Source: Arachnia propionica
GTDB lineage: Bacteria; Actinomycetota; Actinomycetes; Propionibacteriales; Propionibacteriaceae
Length of the DNA: 64,000 nucleotides
Assembly: GCF_003859805.1 (NCBI RefSeq)
Contig: NZ_RQZG01000011.1
Coordinates: 1-64,000 of the forward strand
Reading direction: 5' to 3'
Shown: positions 1-7,755 of the stretch, one piece after another
Layout: each line of letters begins with the position of its first letter
Numbering within the stretch: position 1 is the stretch's first letter
Program-made: the position numbers and the translations under genes
The notes under the pieces: model-generated
The model's database searches: none
Told to the model about the DNA's origin: nothing
What the model saw: the letters and a program-made list of their open reading frames with translations, nothing else

Positions 1-2400
1 CCCGGCTCCACCCACGGCTACGACGTCGTGGACCACACCCGGATCTCCGAGGAACTCGGCGGCGAGGAGGGATTCCGGCACCTGGCCGAGGTCGCCCACG
101 AGCAGGGCATCGGCATCATCGTCGACGTGGTGCCGAACCACATGTCGGTGCCCAGTCCGCTGTGGCACAACCGGCCCCTGTGGGATGTGCTGCGGCGCGG
201 CCCGGAGTCGGAGTACTCGGACTGGTTCGACCTCGACATGACCGCCTCCCAGGCCATCCTCATGCCCGTGCTGGGGGATCGGATCGGCAAGGAGCTGGAG
301 CACATCACCCTCACCACCACCGAGATCGACGGCGAGGTCCAGCCGGTGGTCAGGTACCACGATCACGTCTTCCCCATCAAACCCGGCACCGAGGAACTGG
401 AGCTGGAGGAGCTGCTGGAGAACCAGTGGTACCGGCTGGCGTACTGGCGGATCGGCAGCGAGGAGCTCAACTACCGTCGTTTCTTCGACGTGGACACGCT
501 GGCCGCGATCCGCGTCGAGGACCGCGTGATCTTCGACGCCACCCACGCCAAGCTGCTGGAGCTGTTCCGTGACGGCCTGATCGAGGGCTTCCGTATCGAC
601 CACATCGACGGCCTGGCCAACCCACGCCAGTACCTGGCCGACCTGCAGGAGGCCACCGGTGGCTGCTGGGTGGTCGCGGAGAAGATCCTGGAGCCGGACG
701 AGGCCCTCCCGGACGACTTCAAGTGCGCCGGCACCACCGGCTACGACGCGCTGCTGAGGGTCGGCGGGCTGTTCCACGTCGCCGGTGCCACCCCACGCCT
801 GACCGACCTGTGGGAGCAGATCTCCGGCTCCGGTGACGGGTTCGCCACCGTCACGCTGGAGGCGAAGAAGACGGTGGTGAAGGACTCCCTGTTCACGGAG
901 ATCAACCGGCTGGTCAACATCGCGGTGGCGATCTGCGACTCCGACATCCGACTGCGCGACCACACCCGTCGCCAGCTCACCCACGCCATCCGTGGCCTGC
1001 TCATCAACTTCAGCCGGTACCGCGCCTACGTGGAGCCGGGCAGGGAGAACCCGCACGCGGAGCGTGAGGTGATCCTGGAGGCCGCGGACCGGGCCCGCTA
1101 CGCACTGCAGCCCGACGAGCTGGACGCCCTGGATCTCGTCGTGGCCCTGGCGCTGGGCGAGACCGGGGATGCGGCACTGGGCAGTGCCGTCACCCTCCCA
1201 CCACCGTCGAAGATCCTCAACCAGCTGCCGGGCCGGGTCCACAACCTGGCGGATCTCAGGGCCGAGTTCATGGTCCGGTTCGCGCAGACGTGTGGCCCGG
1301 TGATGGCCAAGTCGAAGGAGGACACCGCCTTCTACCGGTGGAACCGGTTCGTCGGGGTCAACGAGGTGGGTTGCGACCCCACGATCGTCGGCATCAGCAA
1401 CGACGACTTCCACACCTTCGGTCGTTTCCTGGAGACCTCGTGGCCGACGACGATGACCACCTTGTCCACCCACGACACGAAACGCTCGGAGGACGTGCGG
1501 GCGCGGCTGGCGGCCCTGACCGAGTATCCCCGCGAATGGGCGCAGTGCGTCGCCGAGCTGCACGCCGTCACGGGGGACATCCGTCCCGCCCAGCTGGACG
1601 GTGCGACGGAGATCCTGCTGTGGCAGACCCTGTTCGCCACCTGGACCCTGCCGGGCACGGCCGCCGGGTCCTCCCCCATCGACGCCGACCGGCTGACCCG
1701 CTACCTGGAGAAGGCCATCCGGGAGGCGAAGCTGCACACCACCTGGACCGCCCCGGTCCCGGCCTACGAGAACGCGGTGCTGGACTTCGCCCGCACCTGC
1801 CTGACCCATCCCCGGGTGGCGGAGCTGCTCGACGCCTTCGTCGCGCTCACCTACGAGTCGGTGCGGGCGAACATCCTGGGGCAGAAGCTGATCCAGCTGA
1901 CCATGCCGGGGGTGCCGGACCTGTACCAGGGGTGTGAGGTGGTGGACCTGTCGCTGGTGGACCCGGACAACCGCCGCCCTGTCGACTTCTTCCGCCGCTC
2001 CGGGATGCTGACGGCGCTGCAGACCTCCCCGCCGCCGGATCTCGACGCGGAGAAACTGCTGGTCACCTCCCGGGCGCTGCTGCTGCGCCGCGACCACCCG
2101 GAGGCGTTCCGTGGCCCGGATGCCGACTACCGATCGGTGTCGCTGAACACCGGGCACGCCGTGGTGTTCGAACGCGGATACAAGGATTCCGAGACCCCCG
2201 TCGCCATCACGGTGGCGACCCGGGTCCACTCGGGGCTCGGGGAGCGGGGTTGGGGTGAGGACGAGCTGGTGCTGCCGAACCTGAGGTTCCGTGACGTCCT
2301 GACCGGCAGGGAGTACCCGGGTGGGGCGACCCCGTTGGCCGAGATCCTGGCCGACCTCCCCGTCGCGCTGCTGGTGCACCAGGTGGACCATGATGCGTGA
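1..2400 (+). CDS. treY: Maltooligosyl trehalose synthase, 5'-truncated by window edge
   Basis: This enzyme (GH13) isomerises the reducing-end alpha-1,4 bond of a maltodextrin to alpha-1,1, giving maltooligosyltrehalose, the first step of the cytosolic TreY-TreZ trehalose pathway. The frame is open from base 1, so the N-terminus lies outside the window. The visible part has the barrel strand DVVPNHMS (bases about 124-147), the FRIDHIDGLANP strand carrying the nucleophile Asp (about 589-624) and the VVAEKIL strand carrying the acid/base Glu (about 673-693). A late STHDTKRSEDVRAR segment (about 1465-1506) is typical of TreY. Its stop overlaps the start of treZ by 11 bases, so the two are one operon. 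Family assignment is firm. Confidence 0.95.
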   Translation, partial: PGSTHGYDVVDHTRISEELGGEEGFRHLAEVAHEQGIGIIVDVVPNHMSVPSPLWHNRPLWDVLRRGPESEYSDWFDLDMTASQAILMPVLGDRIGKELEHITLTTTEIDGEVQPVVRYHDHVFPIKPGTEELELEELLENQWYRLAYWRIGSEELNYRRFFDVDTLAAIRVEDRVIFDATHAKLLELFRDGLIEGFRIDHIDGLANPRQYLADLQEATGGCWVVAEKILEPDEALPDDFKCAGTTGYDALLRVGGLFHVAGATPRLTDLWEQISGSGDGFATVTLEAKKTVVKDSLFTEINRLVNIAVAICDSDIRLRDHTRRQLTHAIRGLLINFSRYRAYVEPGRENPHAEREVILEAADRARYALQPDELDALDLVVALALGETGDAALGSAVTLPPPSKILNQLPGRVHNLADLRAEFMVRFAQTCGPVMAKSKEDTAFYRWNRFVGVNEVGCDPTIVGISNDDFHTFGRFLETSWPTTMTTLSTHDTKRSEDVRARLAALTEYPREWAQCVAELHAVTGDIRPAQLDGATEILLWQTLFATWTLPGTAAGSSPIDADRLTRYLEKAIREAKLHTTWTAPVPAYENAVLDFARTCLTHPRVAELLDAFVALTYESVRANILGQKLIQLTMPGVPDLYQGCEVVDLSLVDPDNRRPVDFFRRSGMLTALQTSPPPDLDAEKLLVTSRALLLRRDHPEAFRGPDADYRSVSLNTGHAVVFERGYKDSETPVAITVATRVHSGLGERGWGEDELVLPNLRFRDVLTGREYPGGATPLAEILADLPVALLVHQVDHDA

Positions 2401-4132
2401 CCTCACCATCCCCACGGTGTGGGCCCCGGCGGCGTCCCGGGTGGACCTGGTGCTGGAGGACGGCCGGGAGGCGATGACACCGGTGGGTGAGGGCTGGTGG
2501 CGGGCCGGACGGCTGGCCCCGGGCACCCGGTACCGGTTCAGCCTCGACGGCGGGATGCCGTTGCCGGATCCGCGCAGCCTGGCGCAGTTCGACGGCCCGC
2601 ACCAGGCGAGCGTGGTCGTCGACCCGGCGATCTTCGAGGATCGGGTGGAGTTCTCCCGCGACCTGCGCGGGGCGGTGCTCTACGAGCTGCACATCGGCAC
2701 CTTCACCCCCGAGGGCACCCTCGACGCGGCGGCGGCGCACCTGGAGCACCTGGTGCGGTTGGGGGTGGCTGCGGTGGAGTTGATGCCGGTGGCGGATTTC
2801 CCCGGGGTGCAGGGCTGGGGCTACGACGGGGTGGGGCAGTACGCCGTGCACCACGCCTACGGTGGTCCGGCAGCGCTGGCCCGGTTCGTCGACGAGTGTC
2901 ACCGGTTGGGACTGGGTGTGGTGCTGGACGTGGTGCACAACCACCTCGGGCCGGAGGGCAACTACCTGGCACAGTTCGGCCCGTACTTCACCGATGTGCA
3001 CCACACGCCGTGGGGTGAGGCGGTGAACCTGGACCAGGCGGGTTCTCGCCAGGTACGGGACTTCCTGCTGGGGGCGTGTCGGCAGTGGCTGGTGGATTTC
3101 CGGATCGACGGGCTGCGGTTGGACGCGGTCCATGAGCTGCGCGACGACTCCTCACCGCACTACCTGGCGGAGCTGAGTCAGGCCGTGCGTGGCTGGGAGC
3201 AGGAGACCGGACGCAGGTTCACCCTGTTCGCGGAGTCGGATGAGAACCAGCCGTCGATGGTCTCCCCGGTCGGTTCGGTCCCCGGGGCCAAGGGCATGGA
3301 CGGGCAGTGGGCCGATGACGTGCACCATGCGCTGCATGCGTTCTTCACCCGGGAAAGCAGCGGCTACTACGTGGACTTCGGGTCCGCGACGGTGCTGGAG
3401 CACGCCCTGACCCGGGTGTTCGTCCATGAGGGAGGGTGGTCGACGTTCCGGGAACGTGACTGGGGTGCCCCCGTCGATCCCGATTCCCCGTTGTACGACG
3501 GCCACAGTTTCGTGGCGTGTCTGCAGAACCACGACCAGGTGGGCAACCGGGCGGTGGGGGACCGGACCTCGCACCTGGTGGGGGTGCGGGACGGGATGGG
3601 GCTCGACCTGCAGGCGGCGGCTGCGTCGCTGTACCTGTTGTCGGCGTTCACGCCGTTGATCTTCATGGGTGAGGAGTGGGCGGCCTCCACGCCGTTCCCG
3701 TTCTTCTCCGACCTGGGGCCGGAGCTGGGTCCGCTGGTGACCGACGGGCGTCGTCGTGAGTTCGAGAGGATGGGCTGGGAGGTCGCGGTCCCGGATCCGC
3801 AGGCCAGCGCCACGCGGGAGTCGGCGGTGCTGCGGTGGGACGAGGTGGATCGTGAGCCGCACGCCCGGATGCTGGCCTGGTACCGGGCGTTGTTGATGCT
3901 TCGTCACGAGCACCCGGAGCTGCACGACGGGTCGTTGCGTTCGGTGACGGTGGAGGTCGTGGACGAGGACGCGGTGCTGATGCGGCGGGGCCGGTTCACC
4001 GTCGCGGCCTCCCGCTGCGAGGGTGAGGTGCAGTTCCCGTTGGGCGCCGAGCCGCTGCTGGTGTGGGGAAGGTTCACGCGTCAGGGGGAGAACTCCATCC
4101 TGAGCGGTCCCGGGGCCGTCGTCTGGGGCTGA
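2390..4132 (+). CDS. treZ: Malto-oligosyltrehalose trehalohydrolase
   Basis: TreZ hydrolyses maltooligosyltrehalose to release free trehalose and completes the pathway begun by TreY. The 580-aa product has an N-terminal beta-sandwich (WAPAASRVDLVLE), then a GH13 barrel. Visible are the GWGYDGVGQYAVHHAYGG segment, VVHNHLGPEGN, the nucleophile strand GLRLDAVHEL (about 3109-3138), the acid/base strand LFAESDEN (about 3223-3246) and CLQNHDQVGNRA. The ATG at 2390 lies inside the 3' end of treY; an in-frame ATG follows at 2393. No separate promoter is evident. The stop codon lies in the first unit of a three-copy 41-42-bp repeat. The length is normal for the family. Confidence 0.95.
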   Translation: MMRDLTIPTVWAPAASRVDLVLEDGREAMTPVGEGWWRAGRLAPGTRYRFSLDGGMPLPDPRSLAQFDGPHQASVVVDPAIFEDRVEFSRDLRGAVLYELHIGTFTPEGTLDAAAAHLEHLVRLGVAAVELMPVADFPGVQGWGYDGVGQYAVHHAYGGPAALARFVDECHRLGLGVVLDVVHNHLGPEGNYLAQFGPYFTDVHHTPWGEAVNLDQAGSRQVRDFLLGACRQWLVDFRIDGLRLDAVHELRDDSSPHYLAELSQAVRGWEQETGRRFTLFAESDENQPSMVSPVGSVPGAKGMDGQWADDVHHALHAFFTRESSGYYVDFGSATVLEHALTRVFVHEGGWSTFRERDWGAPVDPDSPLYDGHSFVACLQNHDQVGNRAVGDRTSHLVGVRDGMGLDLQAAAASLYLLSAFTPLIFMGEEWAASTPFPFFSDLGPELGPLVTDGRRREFERMGWEVAVPDPQASATRESAVLRWDEVDREPHARMLAWYRALLMLRHEHPELHDGSLRSVTVEVVDEDAVLMRRGRFTVAASRCEGEVQFPLGAEPLLVWGRFTRQGENSILSGPGAVVWG

Positions 4133-4240
4133 CCTGTCCACTGACCGGGCCGGGAGCAGCCCTCTGGGGCTGACCTGTCCACTGGCCGGGCCGGGAGCAA
4201 GCCCTCTGGGATTGACCTGTCCACTGACCAGGCCGGGCGG
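4121..4240. repeat. Three tandem 41-42-bp repeats at the treZ 3' end
   Basis: A unit starting CTGGGGCTGACCTGTCCACT and continuing into a GGGCCGGGAGCA segment begins at about 4121, 4162 and 4204. The copies differ at a few positions (CTGGGGCTGA versus CTGGGATTGA; ACTGACC versus ACTGGCC). The first unit contains the TGA of treZ, so the repeat may have spread from the gene end. Confidence 0.8.
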
Positions 4241-4368
4241 GTGGGTCTGTGGGCACGCCCGGGTCGAGGCCCGACGGCCTCCCCCTCGACCGGGTCCCGA
4301 CGCACGCTGCCGAGGTCTCGATCTCCTGGGCGCGGGGTGCCTCGCCGTGAACCAACCGCAAGGACATC

Positions 4369-4618
4369 CGGTTCGCCTGCCTTAGCGCCGGTTCGCCTGC
4401 CTTACCGCCGGTTCGCCTGCCTTGTGACCGGTTCGCCCACCCTGCGACCGCTTTGCCTGCCTTGTGACCGGTTCGCCTGCCTTACCGCCGCTTTGCCCGC
4501 CTTACGACCGGTTCGCCTGCCTTGGCCCTGAAATGCCTGCCTTGTTCGGAATTGCCTGCCTTATTGGGCAGGCAATTCGATTTTGGGCAGGCAAACCCGA
4601 CCCAGGACAGGCGAAACC
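4369..4618. repeat. 20-bp tandem array plus palindromic repeat element, copy 1
   Basis: Eight units of exactly 20 bp with core GGTTCGCCTGCCTTnnnncc run from 4370 to 4529. They are followed by more widely spaced GCCTGCC motifs and then inverted GGCAGGC motifs. The centre is a hairpin, AATTGCCTGCC and GGCAGGCAATT, at about 4550-4576. The right part matches the reverse complement of the element at 59550-59658 almost base for base, and a third copy lies at 23934-24012. It sits between treZ (+) and lgt (-), which converge. A bidirectional terminator or a mobile intergenic repeat are both possible. Confidence 0.85.
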
Positions 4619-4716
4619 ACATCCCTCACTTCCGGCCAGGCCGACGTCGGGGCCGATGACCTTCGTTGATGGCCGTTCGAGTCGTCCGATCTGTTGATCC
4701 AGATCAACTTCTCAGC

Positions 4717-4852
4717 GCTGTCCACATTGTTCACAACCCTGTGGAAAACTTTGTGTGCAGCCTGTGGTCAGTCCCCGGAACCGCGCTCCGGGGGCGTCAC
4801 AGCATCTTTCCCCGGGTTGTCCACATCTTCCACAGGTTCTTCCACAGGTTCT
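4717..4852. other. Cluster of DnaA-box-like 9-mers
   Basis: The stretch contains CTGTCCACA (4718-4726), TTGTTCACA (4727-4735), TGTGGAAAA, the complement of TTTTCCACA (about 4742-4750), a TTGTCCACA matching the high-GC actinobacterial DnaA box consensus (4817-4825), and two TTCCACAGG motifs (about 4828-4850). Part of it lies inside the coding region for the acidic tail of lgt. No AT-rich unwinding region or dnaA/dnaN is nearby, so this is not called an origin; a DnaA-titrating site or chance are alternatives. Confidence 0.35.
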
Positions 4853-5904
4853 TCACCATCGGCCACTGTCGTCGCCTTTTCGTCCGTGGCTTCCTCGCCG
4901 TTCTCCTCGGCCGCGTCCTCGTCCTCATCCGGGGTCTCGCCCTCTTCCGAAGCCTTCTCGTCGTCGACCGGACCCTTCTCGTCCTCGGCCGGACCCTTCT
5001 CGTCCTCGGCCGGATCCTTCTCATCGTCGGTCGGGCTCTCCTCGTCGTCGGCCGGCACCACCACATCGGTGACGCCTCGGGAACGCGACCACAGCCACAG
5101 CGCCACCCCGGCGACGATCATCGGCAGCGACAGCCACTGCCCCATGCTCAACCCGAGAGAGAGCAGCCCCAGCTGGGAGTCGGGCTGCCGCCAGAACTCA
5201 GCGATGAAACGGAAGGTGCCGTAGCCGACGAGGAACGCAGCGGCCACCTGGCCACGCAGCCGGGGCCTGCGGGCGTACCACCACAGCAGGATGAACAGCA
5301 GCACCCCTTCCAGCAAGGCCTGGTAGAGCTGCGACGGGTGACGCAGGACCACCCCACCGGTGGGGAACCTCATCGCCCACGGCAGCGCCTCGGAGGCCTC
5401 CCTGCCCCACAGTTCACCGTTGATGAAATTGCCGATCCGCCCCGCCGCCAGACCGAGCGGTGCGGTGGGCACCAGGAAGTCCGCCACCTGGAGGAAGGGC
5501 CGTCCCCGCCGCCACGAGAAGAACCAGATCCCGAGCACCACACCGATGGCCCCGCCGTGGAAGCTCATCCCACCGTCCCAGACCCGGATGATGGCGCCCG
5601 GGTTCGCCAGGAAGTTCGCAGGTTCGTAGAACAGGACATAACCCAGGCGCCCACCGATGATGACCCCCGCGATGGCGTACATGAGGAGGTCCTCGATGTC
5701 GCTCTTCTCCCACGGTCTGGGGGCGGTGATGGAACGGTAGGGCTCGTGGCGCAGCCGCCGTCGCATCAGCAGGTAGGCGATGACGAAGGCCAGCAGGTAC
5801 ATCAGGCCGTACCAGTGGACCTTCAGCGGTCCGATGGCGAAAGCGACGGGGTCGATCTTCGGGAAGGGGATCTCCAGCAGGTGCACGCCCCCAGCTTTCC
5901 ACAT
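4768..5904 (-). CDS. lgt: Prolipoprotein diacylglyceryl transferase with acidic C-terminal tail
   Basis: Lgt is an integral membrane enzyme that transfers diacylglycerol from phosphatidylglycerol to the lipobox cysteine of prolipoproteins. Visible are the family signature [14 protein letters not shown] (about 5398-5439), [13 protein letters not shown] upstream of it and about seven hydrophobic segments. I chose the ATG at 5904 ([15 protein letters not shown]) because GAGGAAA lies just upstream; a GTG at 5886 is an alternative. After the last membrane segment comes a tail of roughly 105 residues rich in Asp, Glu and Lys with near-repeats of DEKGPAE. Such tails occur in some actinobacterial Lgt proteins and are probably cytoplasmic and disordered. 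The gene converges with treZ. Confidence 0.93.
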   Translation of the reverse strand: MWKAGGVHLLEIPFPKIDPVAFAIGPLKVHWYGLMYLLAFVIAYLLMRRRLRHEPYRSITAPRPWEKSDIEDLLMYAIAGVIIGGRLGYVLFYEPANFLANPGAIIRVWDGGMSFHGGAIGVVLGIWFFSWRRGRPFLQVADFLVPTAPLGLAAGRIGNFINGELWGREASEALPWAMRFPTGGVVLRHPSQLYQALLEGVLLFILLWWYARRPRLRGQVAAAFLVGYGTFRFIAEFWRQPDSQLGLLSLGLSMGQWLSLPMIVAGVALWLWSRSRGVTDVVVPADDEESPTDDEKDPAEDEKGPAEDEKGPVDDEKASEEGETPDEDEDAAEENGEEATDEKATTVADGEEPVEEPVEDVDNPGKDAVTPPERGSGD

Positions 5905-6021
5905 GTGAGGGTTTCCTCGACAGGTTCCACGGTGGACACCGCCCCCTCCGCCCGGTGCACCGACCCTCACGCTCCGCCGCAGCGAGCGACGGTGTCCGGG
6001 TCGGAGAGCGGGGCGGGCCTG

Positions 6022-6086
6022 GGAGGGTGCGCGGGTAGGCGCATCTACTGCGGTCGCCCCGTTGACCCCCTATCCGCGCACCCTCT
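6022..6086. repeat. Covarying hairpin repeat element, copy 1
   Basis: An 18-bp stem (6022-6039 with 6069-6086, including G-T pairs) encloses a 29-base loop holding GCATCTACTGCGGTCGCCCC. The same loop sequence recurs at 27416-27573, again flanked by a matching stem, with one stem pair changed compensatorily (GCGCGG/CCGCGC here, GCACGG/CCGTGC there). The 3' arm contains the stop codon of the minus-strand gene at 6070. There is no T-tract, so it is not a textbook terminator. Confidence 0.7.
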
Positions 6087-6768
6087 GGGTCAATGCGGCG
6101 CTGGTGGCTGGATCGTGGTACCAGGCATCGAGGTCCGCCAGCAGCCCGGCCGGGGTGTTGTCCGCACGCAGCCAGAGGGCGGCGCGCCAGTCCGCCGGGG
6201 TCGGGTTGGGTGGCAGGTCCGCGGTCATGGCCGCGAAGTGGGCGCGCGCCAGGGGTGCGGCGCCGTGTTCGCGCCACAACGTCAGCAGTTCGGCAGTGAT
6301 GCCGAGCCCTCCGCAGGCCAGCCCGGCGATGATCTCGCCCAAGTGCGTCTCGTCCGGCGGGCTCGGTTCAGCGTGGTGGCACAGGTGGATGACGAGCGCG
6401 CGTGCGAAGTCCCGCACCAGCGCCAGCTCGGCCGCGGTGTAGATTCCCGGCTCGGCGAACCCCACCTTGCCCGGCACCATGTCCTCCCACAGGGCGGGGG
6501 ATTCCCCGGCCGCGGAGGCGGCCAACACCCGGGGCAGGAAGTAGCGAATCTCCGCCGCTGTCACCTGCGCATCCTGCCCCACGGCGGCCCAACAGTAGGT
6601 CCAATACAACTGGGGTGGGATCGCCAGCCGGGGGCCAGCCACCAGGGCAACCTGCTCGTCGGGCAGGCAGCAGCACGGCTCGTCACACGTGTCCAGCGGC
6701 AGTGGTGGAGCGGTGGCCGGGAAAAGCTGGTCGGCGGCGAGGGCGAAGGCAGCAAGGTCGGTGGGCAT
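6070..6768 (-). CDS. Hypothetical Cys-motif protein, paralogue of next gene
   Basis: I do not recognise the family. The product is about 232 aa from the ATG at 6768 (an ATG at 6801 in the same frame is an alternative; neither has a clear ribosome site). It carries a Cys cluster CDEPCCCLPDEQ near the N-terminus, then IRYFLPRVLAA and a PGIYTAAELALVRDFARAL block. All three have counterparts in the neighbouring protein (CSCNVCFAPDEQ, AHFLPRVLTG, CPGVYSPAQLAFLRRFA), so the two are tandem paralogues. The Cys cluster suggests metal binding, but this is inference. No signal peptide or membrane segment is seen. Its stop codon lies in the stem of a repeat element. Confidence 0.7.
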   Translation of the reverse strand: MPTDLAAFALAADQLFPATAPPLPLDTCDEPCCCLPDEQVALVAGPRLAIPPQLYWTYCWAAVGQDAQVTAAEIRYFLPRVLAASAAGESPALWEDMVPGKVGFAEPGIYTAAELALVRDFARALVIHLCHHAEPSPPDETHLGEIIAGLACGGLGITAELLTLWREHGAAPLARAHFAAMTADLPPNPTPADWRAALWLRADNTPAGLLADLDAWYHDPATSAALTQRVRG

Positions 6769-6831
6769 GGCGGTTGGTGAGGGTCGACGACGTCGCCCCA
6801 CCCTAGCAGCGCCGGGTGACGGCCGCGCGTC

Positions 6832-7602
6832 CTACAGGCCGGTCAGGTAGGTGTACCAGGCCTCCCACTCCGGGGTCTCGTCCTCCTCCTCGTCGCCCGC
6901 CAGCAGCGCCGCCTCCAACCCGGCGGTGAACGCGGCACGTACCGCGGGCCGGTACGCCCACTGCCCCAGGTATCGCCACTGCGGCTCTGGTGCGGGAGCG
7001 GTCGGGTCCGTCGATTCCAGGACCGCCAGATAGCTGCGGATGGCGGGTACCGCGTCGGCGTGGCCCGCCCACACCTCGCACACCGCGGCCGTCACGTCCA
7101 GCCCGGCACGCTGCCACATCTCCAGCAGCACCAGCAGGGCCAGGTGGAACCGGTGCGGATGGGTGCACAGCTCCGCCGCCCAGCTGGTCGCGAACCGCCG
7201 CAGGAACGCCAACTGGGCGGGGGAGTAGACGCCCGGGCAGGCGAGGTCGAACTTCTCCAACGTCATCTCGTCCAGGTGGCTCAGCACCTCGCCGCGCACC
7301 AGCCCCGTCAGCACCCGGGGCAGGAAGTGGGCCCGCTGGACGACGCCGCGGCGGGTGGCGTCGTCGTCCCCCGGCACCTCCAGCGGGACGCTCTCCAAGT
7401 AAGCCAGCAGGTACCCTGTCGGAATCTCCGGCAACGCGAACCGCACGAATGCCGCCTGCTCGTCCGGGGCGAAGCACACGTTGCAGCTGCACACCAGCAG
7501 CGGCAAGGGTGGGGTGGGGGAGGCGAAGACCCGGTAGGCCTCGGCCAGCAGCGGCGCGAGGCGGGCCTCGGCTGCCCGGCCCGCAGCCTTCACGGTCGTC
7601 AC
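6832..7602 (-). CDS. Hypothetical Cys-motif protein, paralogue of previous gene
   Basis: This is the upstream member of the tandem pair, about 256 aa from the GTG at 7602 (an ATG at 7713 extends it by 37 residues of low-complexity sequence; the start is uncertain). Visible are PLLVCSCNVCFAPDEQ with three Cys, AHFLPRVLTGLVRGEVL, KFDLACPGVYSPAQLAFLRRFA, an HPHRFHLALL segment and an acidic DEEEDETPEWEAW C-terminus. It is soluble and probably helical. The gap to the downstream paralogue is about 63 bp, so co-transcription is likely. It is divergent from the Fic gene, and the 9-bp-arm palindrome at 7717-7737 lies between them and could serve both. Function is unknown. Confidence 0.7.
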   Translation of the reverse strand: MTTVKAAGRAAEARLAPLLAEAYRVFASPTPPLPLLVCSCNVCFAPDEQAAFVRFALPEIPTGYLLAYLESVPLEVPGDDDATRRGVVQRAHFLPRVLTGLVRGEVLSHLDEMTLEKFDLACPGVYSPAQLAFLRRFATSWAAELCTHPHRFHLALLVLLEMWQRAGLDVTAAVCEVWAGHADAVPAIRSYLAVLESTDPTAPAPEPQWRYLGQWAYRPAVRAAFTAGLEAALLAGDEEEDETPEWEAWYTYLTGL

Positions 7603-7716
7603 GGGAAGATTCTCGCACCGCCGGGCCGATGGCGGAAGAAAGACGGCCAGCTTTCCCTGCGCGACGGAAGGCGGGGAAGGGTAACCGTGTCCTTTCCGAA
7701 TCACCGGCCGCAATCA

Positions 7717-7737
7717 GAAGGATAAATGTTATCCTTC
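7717..7737. promoter_or_regulatory. Perfect palindrome upstream of the Fic gene, candidate operator
   Basis: GAAGGATAA-ATG-TTATCCTTC is a perfect inverted repeat with 9-bp arms, ending 18 bp before the GTG start of the Fic gene. It is AT-rich compared with its surroundings, as expected of an operator over a promoter. The winged-helix C-terminus of the Fic protein makes autoregulation plausible. Confidence 0.55.
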
Positions 7738-7755
7738 CGGCGGGAAGGAGGGACT

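Noticed and set aside
4370-4618. CRISPR array
   Set aside because: The 20-bp units follow each other directly with no unique spacers, and no cas genes are present.
4717-4852. Chromosomal replication origin
   Set aside because: No dnaA, dnaN or rpmH nearby, no AT-rich unwinding stretch, and the boxes overlap coding sequence.
4666-6780. Long plus-strand frame opposite lgt
   Set aside because: It mirrors the codon pattern of lgt and the Cys-motif gene and has low-complexity Pro/Arg/His-rich sequence.
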